Shown here: piece by piece, positions 39,988 through 49,800 of the stretch
How the letters are laid out: each line of letters opens with the position of its first letter
Position numbering within the stretch: position 1 is the stretch's first letter
NCBI GenBank assembly: GCA_965203265.1
Contig: CBDBBV010000002.1
Span: forward strand, 1,612,001 to 1,676,000
Origin: JAHRAW01 sp965203265
GTDB lineage: Bacteria > Pseudomonadota > Gammaproteobacteria > Arenicellales > Poriferihabitantaceae
Length of the DNA: 64,000 nt
Direction of reading: 5' to 3'
The notes under the pieces: model-generated
The model's input: only the letters and a program-made list of their open reading frames with translations
What the model was told of the DNA's origin: nothing
Databases searched by the model: none
Position numbers and translations under genes: made by a program

Positions 39988-40932
39988 TTACTTGAGCATG
40001 GTGATGGCGATCATGATGCCAATCACAGCGATGCCTATACCCACAATCCAGTGCATGTGGGCAAAGGACCTGTCCATATATTTTTCCAACTGTTGAATGG
40101 AATTTGTCGTGGACTCTTTCATCTCTTCAATAGATTTCCGAGTGGAATCTTGCAACTGTTCCATGGAATATTCCAACTTCGCCATGGAACCTTCCAACTT
40201 TGCAATGGAACTTCCCGTTGATTCCTTCAACCTCGCCATGGAACCTTCCAACTTTGCAATGGAACTTCCCGTTGATTCCTCCAACTTCGCCATGGAATCT
40301 TCCAATTTTCTCGTTGATCCTTCCAATTTCTCCACAGCCCCCTTCAAATCCCCCACGGCCCCCTCCAGATCGGTTTGATTGGAAGTCAAGGCTTGCATGG
40401 TAGCGTGCATTTCCGAAAGAGAAATGACCTCACGCCCCAACACCGTTTCCAACTCTTCGTTGGAGAGAGCCGACTGGCCTTGATGCCCGTTTGAACACGG
40501 GTTTTTCGCCGACTCCGACAGCCTGTGAAATTCCACCTGAAGAAAATCATCAAGGTGCGATAGGGCGATGCTCTTGTCGGTAAGATTGGTCAACCCGACG
40601 CTCAGTCGGCCAGTGAATCCAGGGCCAATTTGGGGGTCGGTGTTGGCGATCAAGCCTCTGTACGCCCATTTGTTGCGCAGACTGAAACGCCCGGTATGTC
40701 GATTATCCAGCGTAAGGGTTTCCTCGGAGACGACGATGGCGAAATCTCCCGGCGCCATCTCCAAAAATCCCTTTTCCCGCACATCGACCTTGCCGTGGCT
40801 GGAAGCCAGCGCGGCCACCGGCCCGATTCGCAAATCATATGAAGCCGGCTGAATCTGCTCAGCCAGAAAGGGCTCTATCCGTACCGCGCCCGAGGAAACA
40901 GCCGCCTCGATCATCTGGTCGGTCAATATCAT
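39988..40932 (-). CDS. dCTP-deaminase-fold protein with coiled coil and C-terminal membrane anchor
   Basis: 314 aa, ATG 40932 with GGAGG ideally placed. Residues 1-137 look like the Dcd/dUTPase beta-barrel: EPFLAEQIQPASYDLRIGP, APGDFAIVVSEETL, GRFSLRNKWAYRGLI, IGPGFTGRLSVGLTN. The strand that carries the catalytic Glu of Dcd (normally LELSN-like) reads VGLTN here, without an acidic residue. Residues 185-290 are a long coiled coil with two 18-residue tandem repeats (215-250), and 294-312 form a membrane span with only two residues after it. A minus-strand TATACT at plus 40961-40966 is a likely -10. This architecture looks like an anchored sensor or scaffold, not a soluble enzyme. Confidence 0.8.
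   Translation of the reverse strand: MILTDQMIEAAVSSGAVRIEPFLAEQIQPASYDLRIGPVAALASSHGKVDVREKGFLEMAPGDFAIVVSEETLTLDNRHTGRFSLRNKWAYRGLIANTDPQIGPGFTGRLSVGLTNLTDKSIALSHLDDFLQVEFHRLSESAKNPCSNGHQGQSALSNEELETVLGREVISLSEMHATMQALTSNQTDLEGAVGDLKGAVEKLEGSTRKLEDSMAKLEESTGSSIAKLEGSMARLKESTGSSIAKLEGSMAKLEYSMEQLQDSTRKSIEEMKESTTNSIQQLEKYMDRSFAHMHWIVGIGIAVIGIMIAITMLK
40183..40290 (-). repeat. Two 54-bp tandem repeats in the coiled-coil region
   Basis: Two near-identical 54-bp units (40183-40236 and 40237-40290) encode AKLEESTGSSIAKLEGSM and ARLKESTGSSIAKLEGSM; partial copies lie at both sides. They are a recent duplication in the coiled coil, potentially length-variable among strains. Confidence 0.8.
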
Positions 40933-40972
40933 CGTCACATCCTCCTGTGTTGTAGGGCGCAGTATAGCCGAA

Positions 40973-41818
40973 TCAGCCGACCGCGACCGGCCGATGCGGA
41001 TCCCGACTCCATTCGCTCCAAGAACCGACATACAGCCGCGAGCCGACCAGTCCGGCGATTTCCATGGCCAGCAGATTGTGGCAGGCCGTTACGCCCGATC
41101 CGCACATGTGCACGACGGTGGACGTTCCCTCACCGAGGGGGGCAAAGCGCGCAGCGAGGGCTTGCGGAGGGAGAAACCGGCCGTCCGCGCCGAGATTGTG
41201 CTGGAACGGCAGGTTGATCGCGCCCGGTATGTGGCCGGCGCGCGCATCGAGGGGTTCGTGTTCGCCGCGAAAGCGTTCCTCGGCGCGCGCATCCACCAGT
41301 TTGATTCGCCGTTGGGCGAGTTGCTCGGAGACGGCGGCGGTGTCGAGCCACAGGCGATCGTCGAAATCGGTCGGCGCATCGTCATCCTCGGCATCCGCCG
41401 GCACCTCCGCCGAAACCGTCAGGCCGGCTTGCCGCCAAGCGCGGTAACCGCCGTCCAGCAACGCCACTCGGTGGTGGCCGGCCCAGCGCAACATCCACCA
41501 CAGCCGTGCCGCCAGGGCTCCGGGCCCATCGTCATAAACCACCACCTGAGTGCGAGGCGATATGCGCCATCTCCCCAGCCGCCGCGCGAAGGCATGCGGC
41601 GGCGGCAGCGGGTGGCGGCCGGTGCGCGCGCCGACCTCGCCGGCAAGATCGTGGTCGAGATGGGCGTAGCGCGCGCCGGGGATGTGATCCTGCGCATATT
41701 GGCGCCGCCCGAGCCGCCCATCCGTCAGAGAAAAGCGGCAGTCGAACACGACCCAATCCGGATTCGCCAGATTGGCCGCCAAGGTATCGACGGAGATGAT
41801 CTTGGTGTGATCAATCAT
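40973..41818 (-). CDS. sseA: 3-mercaptopyruvate/thiosulfate sulfurtransferase SseA
   Basis: 281 aa. Two rhodanese domains; the catalytic Cys is C239 in HMCGSGVTACHN, the CG(S/T)GV loop of the SseA type rather than the CRxG(K/R) loop of thiosulfate sulfurtransferases. DGGYRAWRQAGL and DARAEERFRGEHEPLDARAGHIPGA are conserved. It would transfer sulfane sulfur to carriers; a tusA gene is 55 bp upstream on the same strand. Confidence 0.92.
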   Translation of the reverse strand: MIDHTKIISVDTLAANLANPDWVVFDCRFSLTDGRLGRRQYAQDHIPGARYAHLDHDLAGEVGARTGRHPLPPPHAFARRLGRWRISPRTQVVVYDDGPGALAARLWWMLRWAGHHRVALLDGGYRAWRQAGLTVSAEVPADAEDDDAPTDFDDRLWLDTAAVSEQLAQRRIKLVDARAEERFRGEHEPLDARAGHIPGAINLPFQHNLGADGRFLPPQALAARFAPLGEGTSTVVHMCGSGVTACHNLLAMEIAGLVGSRLYVGSWSEWSRDPHRPVAVG

Positions 41819-41873
41819 TGTGGTCGGATGGAGCGCGGGCGAATCGAACAGCCGCCGCTTCCGCCCCGCTCCA

Positions 41874-42140
41874 TCAAACTTTCCTCACCTTGAAATGAAA
41901 TTCGCCGTCCACCTCGGACGACTCCAGCAGCGCATGGCCGGTTTGCGCGGCGAACGCGGCAAAATCCTGCACCGCTCCGGAGTCGGTGGCAACAATGCCG
42001 AGCACCTCTCCGGCGCCCATGCCGCGCAACGCCTGCTTGGCGCGCAGAACCGGCAGCGGGCAATGCAGGCCGCGCGCATCGAGTTCGCGGGTAACTTCGA
42101 CCGTATCGGCCGTGGCGGTCATGGTGGTCATCCGGATCAT
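41874..42140 (-). CDS. tusA: TusA-family sulfur carrier
   Basis: 88 aa. The sulfur-binding Cys is in GLHCPLPVLRAKQAL. In sulfur oxidisers TusA shuttles sulfane sulfur to Dsr and heterodisulfide-reductase-like systems. The start may be ATG 42140, 42131 or 42122; the first is used. Read in the same direction as sseA, 55 bp ahead. Confidence 0.88.
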   Translation of the reverse strand: MIRMTTMTATADTVEVTRELDARGLHCPLPVLRAKQALRGMGAGEVLGIVATDSGAVQDFAAFAAQTGHALLESSEVDGEFHFKVRKV

Positions 42141-42270
42141 GTATTACGGAAGTGTAACGCAATTATTCGCCCCCACGCGCCACAAATGGGTATGATTGGC
42201 AGATGGTCGCGCGGGCGCCCATTCGCCCCGCACCGAAAATGGCATCACAATATCGGGTAGTGCATCCATC

Positions 42271-43797
42271 ATGTCGAGCGATTTTCTCATCCCCGCAACC
42301 ATCCGCCCCCCCGCGGCGTCGGCAACAACGGCGGCGCGTCGGCGGGCGCTGCCGTTCCTCCTGATCGCGGCGCTGGCCTTGCCGCTTTGCGCCGTCGCCG
42401 CCGATCGCCACGACCACGACCACGGCGACAGCGACGGCAGCGAAGGGCGCGATCCACTGCCGGAATTGGGCGACAGCGCCGGGCGCGTCTTGACGCCCGT
42501 GCAGGAAGAACGCATCGGCCAACAATTTCTGCGCGCGCTGCTACGCGACAACGGCTATGTCGGCGATCCGGAATTGAACGCCTACCTCAACCATCTCGGC
42601 GATCAGGTGGCGCAGCATGCGTCGTTGCGCGGCATGCCGATCTCGGTTCATCTATACGAGAATCCGCAACTGAACGCCTTCGCCGTGCCCGGCGGCCACA
42701 TCACCTTCCACACCGGCCTGATTACCGCCACCGAAGACGAAAACGAGCTGGCCGCCGTGATGGCGCACGAAATTGCCCACATCAGCCAGCGCCACCTGCC
42801 GCGCATGCTGGCCAAGGCGCAGGCGAGCACGTTGCCGGCCGCCGCCGCAATTCTGGCGTCGGTGTTGGTCGGCGGGCAGACCGGTTTGGCCGGGCTTACC
42901 GTGGCCAACGCGGCATTGGTGTCCAATCAGCTGGCCTATACTCGGGAATTCGAGCGGGAGGCGGATGCCATCGGCATTCAGCTGGCCGCTCGCGCCGGTT
43001 TCGAACCTTCGGCCATGGGCAGGTTCTTCAACAAACTGGATCGTCGCAGCGAAGAAGGCCCCGAATACCTGCGCACCCACCCGCTTTCCTATACCCGCAT
43101 CGCCGAGGCGGAAAATCGCGCCGCCACCTATCCCCCTCGGGACTATCCCAGTAGCCGCGCCTACCACCTCGCCAAGGCAAAGATTCGTGCCCTGCACTCC
43201 CCGCGCAACCACGATGTCATCGCCCACTTCCGCGAACAGGGCGAAAGCGAATCGGAAGACGAACGGATCGCAGCGACCTACGGCATGGCGCTGGTGCAAC
43301 GCCAGCGTCGGCAGTTCGAGCAAGCCGGCGCCACCCTGCAACCGCTGCTCGACAGTTATCCGAACGAACCCGCCTTCCAACTGGCGCAGGCGGAAATCGA
43401 CCGAATCTCCGGCAAACCGGCGCTGGCGGCTGCCCGCTACGCCCGGCTGGTCGAGGCGCGGCCCGAGCTGATCTGGCTCACCTACTATCAGGTCGAAGCG
43501 CTCATCGCCAACGGCGAGGCCGCCGCCGCCAAGCGCGTCGTGCGCCACCAACTGCGCCGCCACAAGGATATGTTCAAGTTGTATCCGCTGTTGGCGAAGA
43601 GCAACGCCAAACAGGGACTGCTGGCGGAATCCCATCAGGCCATCGCCGAATTCCACGCCGCGCTGGGCGAATACGCGCAGGCGGTATCCTTCCTGAAATT
43701 GGCTCTGCGGGAAAGCGACTCGGAGGGCTATCTGCACGAGAGCATCAGCGCCAGATTGCGCGAATTCGAGGAAACCCTGCGGCAGGTCAGGCGCTGA
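42271..43797 (+). CDS. bepA: BepA/YfgC-like periplasmic M48 metalloprotease with TPR tail
   Basis: 508 aa from ATG 42271. The signal peptide covers residues about 23-44 (RRRALPFLLIAALALPLCAVAA). A His/Asp-rich linker precedes the M48 domain with zinc site HEIAH (166-170) and the third ligand in FEREADAIG. After about residue 300 a TPR-like helical repeat region follows. BepA degrades misassembled outer-membrane proteins and assists BAM substrates such as LptD; here it may be relevant to the giant beta-barrel protein encoded downstream. Confidence 0.9.
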   Translation: MSSDFLIPATIRPPAASATTAARRRALPFLLIAALALPLCAVAADRHDHDHGDSDGSEGRDPLPELGDSAGRVLTPVQEERIGQQFLRALLRDNGYVGDPELNAYLNHLGDQVAQHASLRGMPISVHLYENPQLNAFAVPGGHITFHTGLITATEDENELAAVMAHEIAHISQRHLPRMLAKAQASTLPAAAAILASVLVGGQTGLAGLTVANAALVSNQLAYTREFEREADAIGIQLAARAGFEPSAMGRFFNKLDRRSEEGPEYLRTHPLSYTRIAEAENRAATYPPRDYPSSRAYHLAKAKIRALHSPRNHDVIAHFREQGESESEDERIAATYGMALVQRQRRQFEQAGATLQPLLDSYPNEPAFQLAQAEIDRISGKPALAAARYARLVEARPELIWLTYYQVEALIANGEAAAAKRVVRHQLRRHKDMFKLYPLLAKSNAKQGLLAESHQAIAEFHAALGEYAQAVSFLKLALRESDSEGYLHESISARLREFEETLRQVRR

Positions 43798-43803
43798 TCG
43801 CCC

Positions 43804-44511
43804 TCACCCCGGCTCACGCGCCTGCGGCGGCGCCACTCGCACTTGATGCGGCGACGAAGGCGGCGGCGCGGCGGCGATGCCATAGATCAGCTCGAAGGTG
43901 ATGGCGAGGGCGCCGCCGGGTTCGCTCAGGCCGGCCAGAGCCGCGTGAAAGCCGTTGAAGCGCTCCTTGCCGGTGAGAGTCTTGCGCCGTTCCGTCAGCA
44001 GGTTGACAAAGCCCTCGGCGCGCAGGTCGGCATACAGGGTAGCGGCATCGGCGTATTCCACCGTAACCCGATCGGCATCGACCACCGGGCGGATGAAGCC
44101 GCATTGCAGCAGTTGATCGCCGATGGCGCGCATATCGGCGAACGGATGTACATGAGGCAAGTTATCCACCTGCTGCCACGCCCAGCGCAACTGCCTCAGG
44201 GTGTCGCCGCCGAAGGTGCAAAACAACAGTGTGCCGCCCGGCCGCAATGCCCTCAAAACACCCGCCAGCACTTCCTCCAACGCCAACCACGCCATCGGCA
44301 AACCCAACACCGCGCCAGCGAAAGCGCCCGCCTCGCCCGTGCCAACAGGCCAATCCGCCAACGAACACCTTCGAACCTCCACGCCATCGCCCAACCGCCA
44401 CTCGGCATCGGCATCGGCGAAGTCGAGCAGCAGTAACCGGCCTTCGCCCCGCCCTTCCATCTCCCAGCGCTCCTCGAGTTCCCGCCGAACCCGTTCGAGC
44501 AGATAGTCCAT
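43804..44511 (-). CDS. BioC-like methyltransferase, N-terminally shortened
   Basis: 235 aa from ATG 44511. The central and C-terminal parts match malonyl-ACP methyltransferase BioC and its betaproteobacterial relatives next to comF (GAVLGLPMAWLALEEVLAGVLRALRPGGTLLFCTFG, ADLRAEGFVNLLTERRKTLTGKERF, ITFELIYGIA). The glycine-rich SAM loop (normally DxGxGxG) is not seen: the expected place reads LLLLDFADADAEW. The protein may be non-catalytic or use an altered loop. It diverges from comF with 72 bp between. Confidence 0.7.
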   Translation of the reverse strand: MDYLLERVRRELEERWEMEGRGEGRLLLLDFADADAEWRLGDGVEVRRCSLADWPVGTGEAGAFAGAVLGLPMAWLALEEVLAGVLRALRPGGTLLFCTFGGDTLRQLRWAWQQVDNLPHVHPFADMRAIGDQLLQCGFIRPVVDADRVTVEYADAATLYADLRAEGFVNLLTERRKTLTGKERFNGFHAALAGLSEPGGALAITFELIYGIAAAPPPSSPHQVRVAPPQAREPG

Positions 44512-44583
44512 GCCGCCACCGCCACGATGGCGACGGCGCGCTGTGGCGCTTGCGATTTGCTGCAGGTCGAGTTTCAATAGGGA

Positions 44584-45300
44584 ATGGCTACCTTCGCCGC
44601 CACCGCCGCCACCGCCTTCGCCGCCCTCACCGGCGGCGTGCTTGACGCCCTGTTGCCGAAGCGTTGCCCGCTGTGTGCCGTGCGCGAGGATCGGGGATTG
44701 TGTCTCGACTGCCGGGAACTGTTGCCGTGGATCATCATCGGTTGCGAAATCTGCGGGGCGGAATTGCACGAGGCCGGGATATGCGGCAGATGCCAGTCGC
44801 GCCCGCCATACTACGACCATGCGGTCATCCCCTTCAAGTACCGCGCGCCGCTGTCGGCGCACATCAGCACCCTGAAATACCACAACCAGCTGCGCCACGC
44901 CCATTCCCTCGGCGCGCTGATCTGCCAGCGGGTGTGGAAGGACTCTCAACCGCCGCCGGAGCGTTTGATTGCGGTGCCGTTGCATCGTCGGCGGCTACGC
45001 GAGCGCGGCTTCAATCAATCGCTGGAAATCGCCCGATGGATCGGCGGCGAACTCGGCATCGAGATCGACCATTCGTCCCTCACGCGCATCCGCAACACCG
45101 CGCCGCAGGCCAGTCTCGGCAAACGCGAGCGGGAACGCAATGTGCGCGGCGCATTCGCGGCGACGCGCCCGATTCGCCACCATCATGTCGCGCTGGTGGA
45201 CGATGTAGTCACCACCGGCAACACCGCCAACGAGGCGGCGCGCGCGTTGAAGCGAGCCGGGGTGGAGCGAGTCAGTTTGTGGGCGGCGGCGCGGGCGTGA
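44584..45300 (+). CDS. comF: ComF-family phosphoribosyltransferase-like protein
   Basis: 238 aa. Two CxxC zinc-type pairs at the N-terminus (CPLCAVREDRGLCLDC and CEICGAELHEAGICGRC), then a phosphoribosyltransferase fold with the PRPP loop VALVDDVVTTGNTANEAARALKRAG. RRRLRERGFNQSLEIARWI and RIRNTAPQASLGKRERERNV are family signatures. ComF supports DNA uptake in transformable bacteria; in others its role is unclear. Confidence 0.93.
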   Translation: MATFAATAATAFAALTGGVLDALLPKRCPLCAVREDRGLCLDCRELLPWIIIGCEICGAELHEAGICGRCQSRPPYYDHAVIPFKYRAPLSAHISTLKYHNQLRHAHSLGALICQRVWKDSQPPPERLIAVPLHRRRLRERGFNQSLEIARWIGGELGIEIDHSSLTRIRNTAPQASLGKRERERNVRGAFAATRPIRHHHVALVDDVVTTGNTANEAARALKRAGVERVSLWAAARA

Positions 45301-45430
45301 GCGGTGCGTCGTTGTTGTAAAACGAAGCGGTACCGGGGAATTGAATCGGGCGAAACGGGGCGATAAATCGGGCTAAACCGAACGAAACCGGAACGAAGCA
45401 AAACAGCGCAGACGGATGCCCCGCGCCGAA

Positions 45431-46880
45431 TCAGAAGCGCACAGTCCCCTTCAACAGAACCGAATGCTTGGCGGCCTCGTTGACGCCCTCGCGGCGCTCG
45501 CCGGACAGGTTCATATCGAACAATCCGCCATCGCCGAATACCCAATCCACGCCCACTCGATACCTGCGATCGCCTAGGCCCCGATCCGTGGTCTCATGTT
45601 GCTCGCCGGACAGATTCATGCTCAAGCGGCGGCTGAACGTCCAATCCAGTCCGGCTCGGTACTGCCGGGAATTGGCATTCATCGTCATGCCGCCCCACGG
45701 CGTGACCAAGCCACTGTTCCACGGTGCCCACAGGCCATAGCCCAATTTTGCGTCCAATCTCCCGCTGGAGTCGGTGGGTGCGGTGGGGGCGTCTTTATCG
45801 AGCATGCCCTGAGTCCACACTCGACCGGTATCCTTGCCGCCGCTGCCGTAGCCCGGGCGCAGGGTAATCGACAGGCCTCGCCCGTCCGTGCCCGGCGACA
45901 GTTGCAGTAGCCCGCTCAGGCCCCATTCCTCGTAGTTGCTGCGCCCGAACATGCCATATACCGAGGCCGAAGCTTCCACACCCGTGGCCGCATTTTCGTA
46001 GCGCACGCCGCCGCTCAACTCGGCACCGGTGCCGGTGTTGCCGTCGCCGCCGTCGTGGCGTGCGCCGAGGGACAGGGACGGCGAGAACATGCCGCCGCCG
46101 ACCAATTCCGTTGTGCGGCTGGCTTCCGCAGTTACCCGTGCCATCGTGGTATCCACCGACATGGCCGCCATCTCCTCGTTGCCGTCGATATCCATCGTGG
46201 TCTGCATGATCTCTCCCTTGAGGCGCACATTGGCCGCTTCGCTCGCCCACACCAAGCCGCCGCCGCCTGCGCCCACGGTCCACAGCGTCAAATCGTTCGC
46301 CGACGCCGTCCCCTGATCCGGCGTAACCTCCACCTCGCCGTTGCCGTAGCCGGCGGTCGCCCACAAGTCCATATAGCCCGCGCGCCAGCCTACATATGGA
46401 TGCACGCTGAGCAAATCCAGATCGTAATCCCCCTCGCCGCCGCCGTCGGTGTTGCTGTCATATTGCAACGATCCCTGACTCCACGACAGCGCCACGCCGG
46501 CCAGCAAATCATCACGCATGCGCGTATCCACGCCGACCTGCGCGCTGTGCATGCCGCCACTCCAATCCATCCCGTCGCTCTCGCCGGAGAAACGGCGGTA
46601 GTCGCCGCTACCCCACAGCGAGGTTGAATCCGAGCCGACCACGCCGTCGCCGTTACTGCCGTTCAGCGGCAGTGTGAATTGGGAGCCGTGCAGCATATCC
46701 AGTGTGCGACTCTCGCCGTTCACCATACCCGGCGCAAATGCAACCAGTGCTCCGGCCACCGTGTTCTGGCCGCCGAGACTGGCGGTAGAATTCCTGCCGC
46801 CGCGCATGGCTCCCTCAACCCGTGCGGAAATGACGTTGGTGGTACGCCCGACCAGCGCACGCGCTACCTCCGGCAGCACC
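45431..46880 (-). other. Outer-membrane beta-barrel domain of the giant protein
   Basis: About 480 residues of alternating beta-strands, rich in Gly, with aromatic residues at strand ends (for example LDLLSVHPYVGWRAGY, LWATAGYGNGEVEV, GLVTPWGGMTMNANSRQYRAGLDWTFSRRLSMNLSGEQ), ending KHSVLLKGTVRF with the C-terminal Phe that the BAM complex recognises. It resembles autotransporter barrels, but there is no visible helical linker or protease motif. Confidence 0.8.
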
Positions 46881-49800
46881 GCTTCATGCACCTGCTCCAA
46901 CGGCGAGCCGGCGCGCGGCGTAGCGGTTGCTATGCTACTCCAGTCGCTCTTGCCGGCGGCATTGCCCGCGCGCACGCGCACATCGTAGGACACATCGTTG
47001 GTCAGGCCGGTGATCTCTACGCTGGTGGTGGTGTCGCTGTGGGGAACATCCGTCCAATCCGAATCCGCCGCGGAGGTCTCCTTGTACTGCACATCGTATC
47101 CGCTCACCACCGGATCGCGCACTCCCGGCACCGACCAAACCGCCGTCAGCGCCTGATTAGACGGCGTCAGGCTCAGCTCGGACGGCGTCGTCGGCGGGGT
47201 GTCGTTGTCGACGATGGTGAAGGTCGCTTCGCCCTTGCGATCCGCCGGAAAGAAGCCATCGCAATCGGTTTCGATGATGGCGTCCTCCGCCGATTCTTCA
47301 GCGCTGTCGTCGTGAATCACGATGCTCGCCGTGGCTGTGCGCTGGGTGCTATCGACGAAAGCGAGCAAGCCGTTGATCTCATAGTCGCCGCCCGCATTGA
47401 GTGCGCCTGCGACCGCAACCGAATTCGCCGCGGCCGTCAGCGTGCATGATCGCCCGCCATCGAAAGTACCGCCCACCAGAGTCGCCGTTAGCGTGATCAT
47501 ACCGGCATCCTCGATAACCCGGCTCTGCACGCTCAGCGTAATGGTGGACGGCAGCGAGTTGGTGCTGTCGGTGCCGGAGTCGGACCAGGGGCCGTCGCCG
47601 TCGGCATTGGTGGCGCGTACCTGTACCTGATAGGAAGTGCCCGCAATCAGGCTCGATAGGGTCGCCATGGTGTCGGTTTGATCCTGCGGGCCGTTGCTCC
47701 ACTGGCCGCTACTGCCGGCTCGGTAACGCAAGTCGTAATTGCTGATGGCCGGTTTGCCGGTGTTGGGGGGGGCGCTCCAACTTACGCTCAGGCTCGTGGT
47801 CGAGGTAGCGGATACCGTCGGCGCCGACGGTTTCGCCGGTGGTTCGCTCACATCGGTAATGGTGATCGCCACGGTTACCGTGTCGCTGGCGGTGCCGTCA
47901 CTCACCTTGATGGTTACCGAGTAACTCGACTTCGCCTCGTGGTCGTAGGTAACGCCACTCTTGGTTCTGATACGCCGAGACGAGGAGTCGAACGAGAACG
48001 AGTTCGCGTCGGTTCCCTCCATGGTGTACACCAACGTGTCGCCGGAGTTCGCATCGGTGGCCGCCGGAATGGCATCGCCGATGTTGGTGTTGGCCGCGGT
48101 GTTCTCCGCCACGCTGCGAGTCAGCGAGGAGGCGGCGAACACGGGTGCGCTGTTGGTCAGGGTGTTGGTGCTGCCGCTGCCGGAGTTGGACCAAGGGCTG
48201 TCTCCCTCGGCGTTAGTCGCGCGAACTTGCACTTGGTAAGAAGTGCCCGCCGTCAGGCTCGATAGGGTTGCCGTGGTGCCGGTTACGTTCTGCGGGCCGT
48301 TGCTCCAATTGCTGGTACTGCTGGCTCGGTAGCGCAGGTCGTAACTGCTGATGGCCGGTTTGCCGGTGTTGCTCGGAGCGCCCCAACTTACGTTCACACT
48401 CGTGGTCGAAGCGCTGGAAACCGTCGGCGCCGACGGCTTGGCAGGCGGCTCGGCTACATCGTTGAGATTGATGGTTACCGCCACCGTGTCGCTGGCGGTG
48501 CCGTCGCTCACCTTGATGGTTACCGAGTAACTCGCTTTGGCCTCGAAGTCGTAGGTAACGCCATCCTTGGTCGTGATCTGCCGAGACGAGGCGTTGAATG
48601 CGAATGAGGACGCATCGGTTCCCTCCATGGTGTACACCAGCGTGTCGCCGGAGTTCGCATCGGTGGCCGCCGGAATCACGGCGCCGACATTGGCGTTGGC
48701 CGCGGTGTTCTCGGCCACACTGCGGGTCAGCGAGGTCGCGGCGAACGCGGGCGCGCTGTTCGCCGGAGTGTTGGTGCTACCGGTGCCGGAGTTGGACCAA
48801 GGGCTGTCTCCCTCGGCGTTGGTCGCGCGAACTTGCACTTGGTAAGAGGTGGCCGCCGTCAGGCTCGATATGGTTGCCGTGGTGCCGCTCTGATTCTGCG
48901 GGCCGTCGCTCCAGTTGCCGGTATTGCCGGCTCGGTAGCGCAGGTCGTAACTGCTGATGGCCGGTTTGCCGGTGTTGCTCGGAGCGCCCCAACTTATATT
49001 CAAGCTCGTAGTCGAGGCGCTGGCTACCGTCGGCGCCGACGGTTGCGCGGGCGGCTCGGACACATCGGTGAGATTGATGGTTACCGCCACCGTGTCGCTG
49101 GCGCTACCATCGCTCACCTTGATGGTTACCGAGTAACTCGATTTGGCCTCGAAGTCGTAGGTAACGCCGCTCTTGGTCGTGATCTGCCGAGTCGAGGTAT
49201 TGAAATTGAATGAGTTCGCGTCGGTTCCCTCCATGGTGTGCGCCAGCGTGTCGCCGGTGTCTGTATCGGTGGCCGCCGGAATCACGGCACCGACATTGGT
49301 GTTGGCCGCCGAGTTCTCGGCCACGCTGCGGGTCAGCGAGGAAGCGGCGAACGAGGGCGCGTTGTTCGCCGGAGTGTTGGTGCTACCGGTGCCGGAGTTG
49401 GACCAAGGGCTGTCGCCTTCGGCGTTGGTGGCGCGCACCTGTACTTGATAGGAAGTGCCCGCCGTCAGGCTCGATAGGGTTGCCGAGGTGCCGGATTGAT
49501 CCTGCGGGCCGTTGCTCCACTGGCCGCTGCTACCGGCTCGGTAGCGTAGGTCGTAACTGCTGATGGCCGGTTTGCCGGTGTTGCTCGGAGCGCCCCAACT
49601 CACATTCACGCTCGTGGTCGAAGCGCTGGATACCGTCGGCGCCGACGGTTGTGCGGGCGGCTCGGCTACATCGTTGAGATTGATGGTTACCGCCACCGTG
49701 TCGCTGGCGGTGCCGTCGCTCACCTTGATGGTTACCGAGTAACTCGCTTTGGCCTCGAAGTCGTAGGTAACGCCATCCTTGGTCGTGATCTGCCGAGACG

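Noticed and set aside
45301..45430. Terminator after the giant gene
   Set aside because: The 130-bp gap has repeated cgaaac-type words but no stable hairpin with T-run that I can find.
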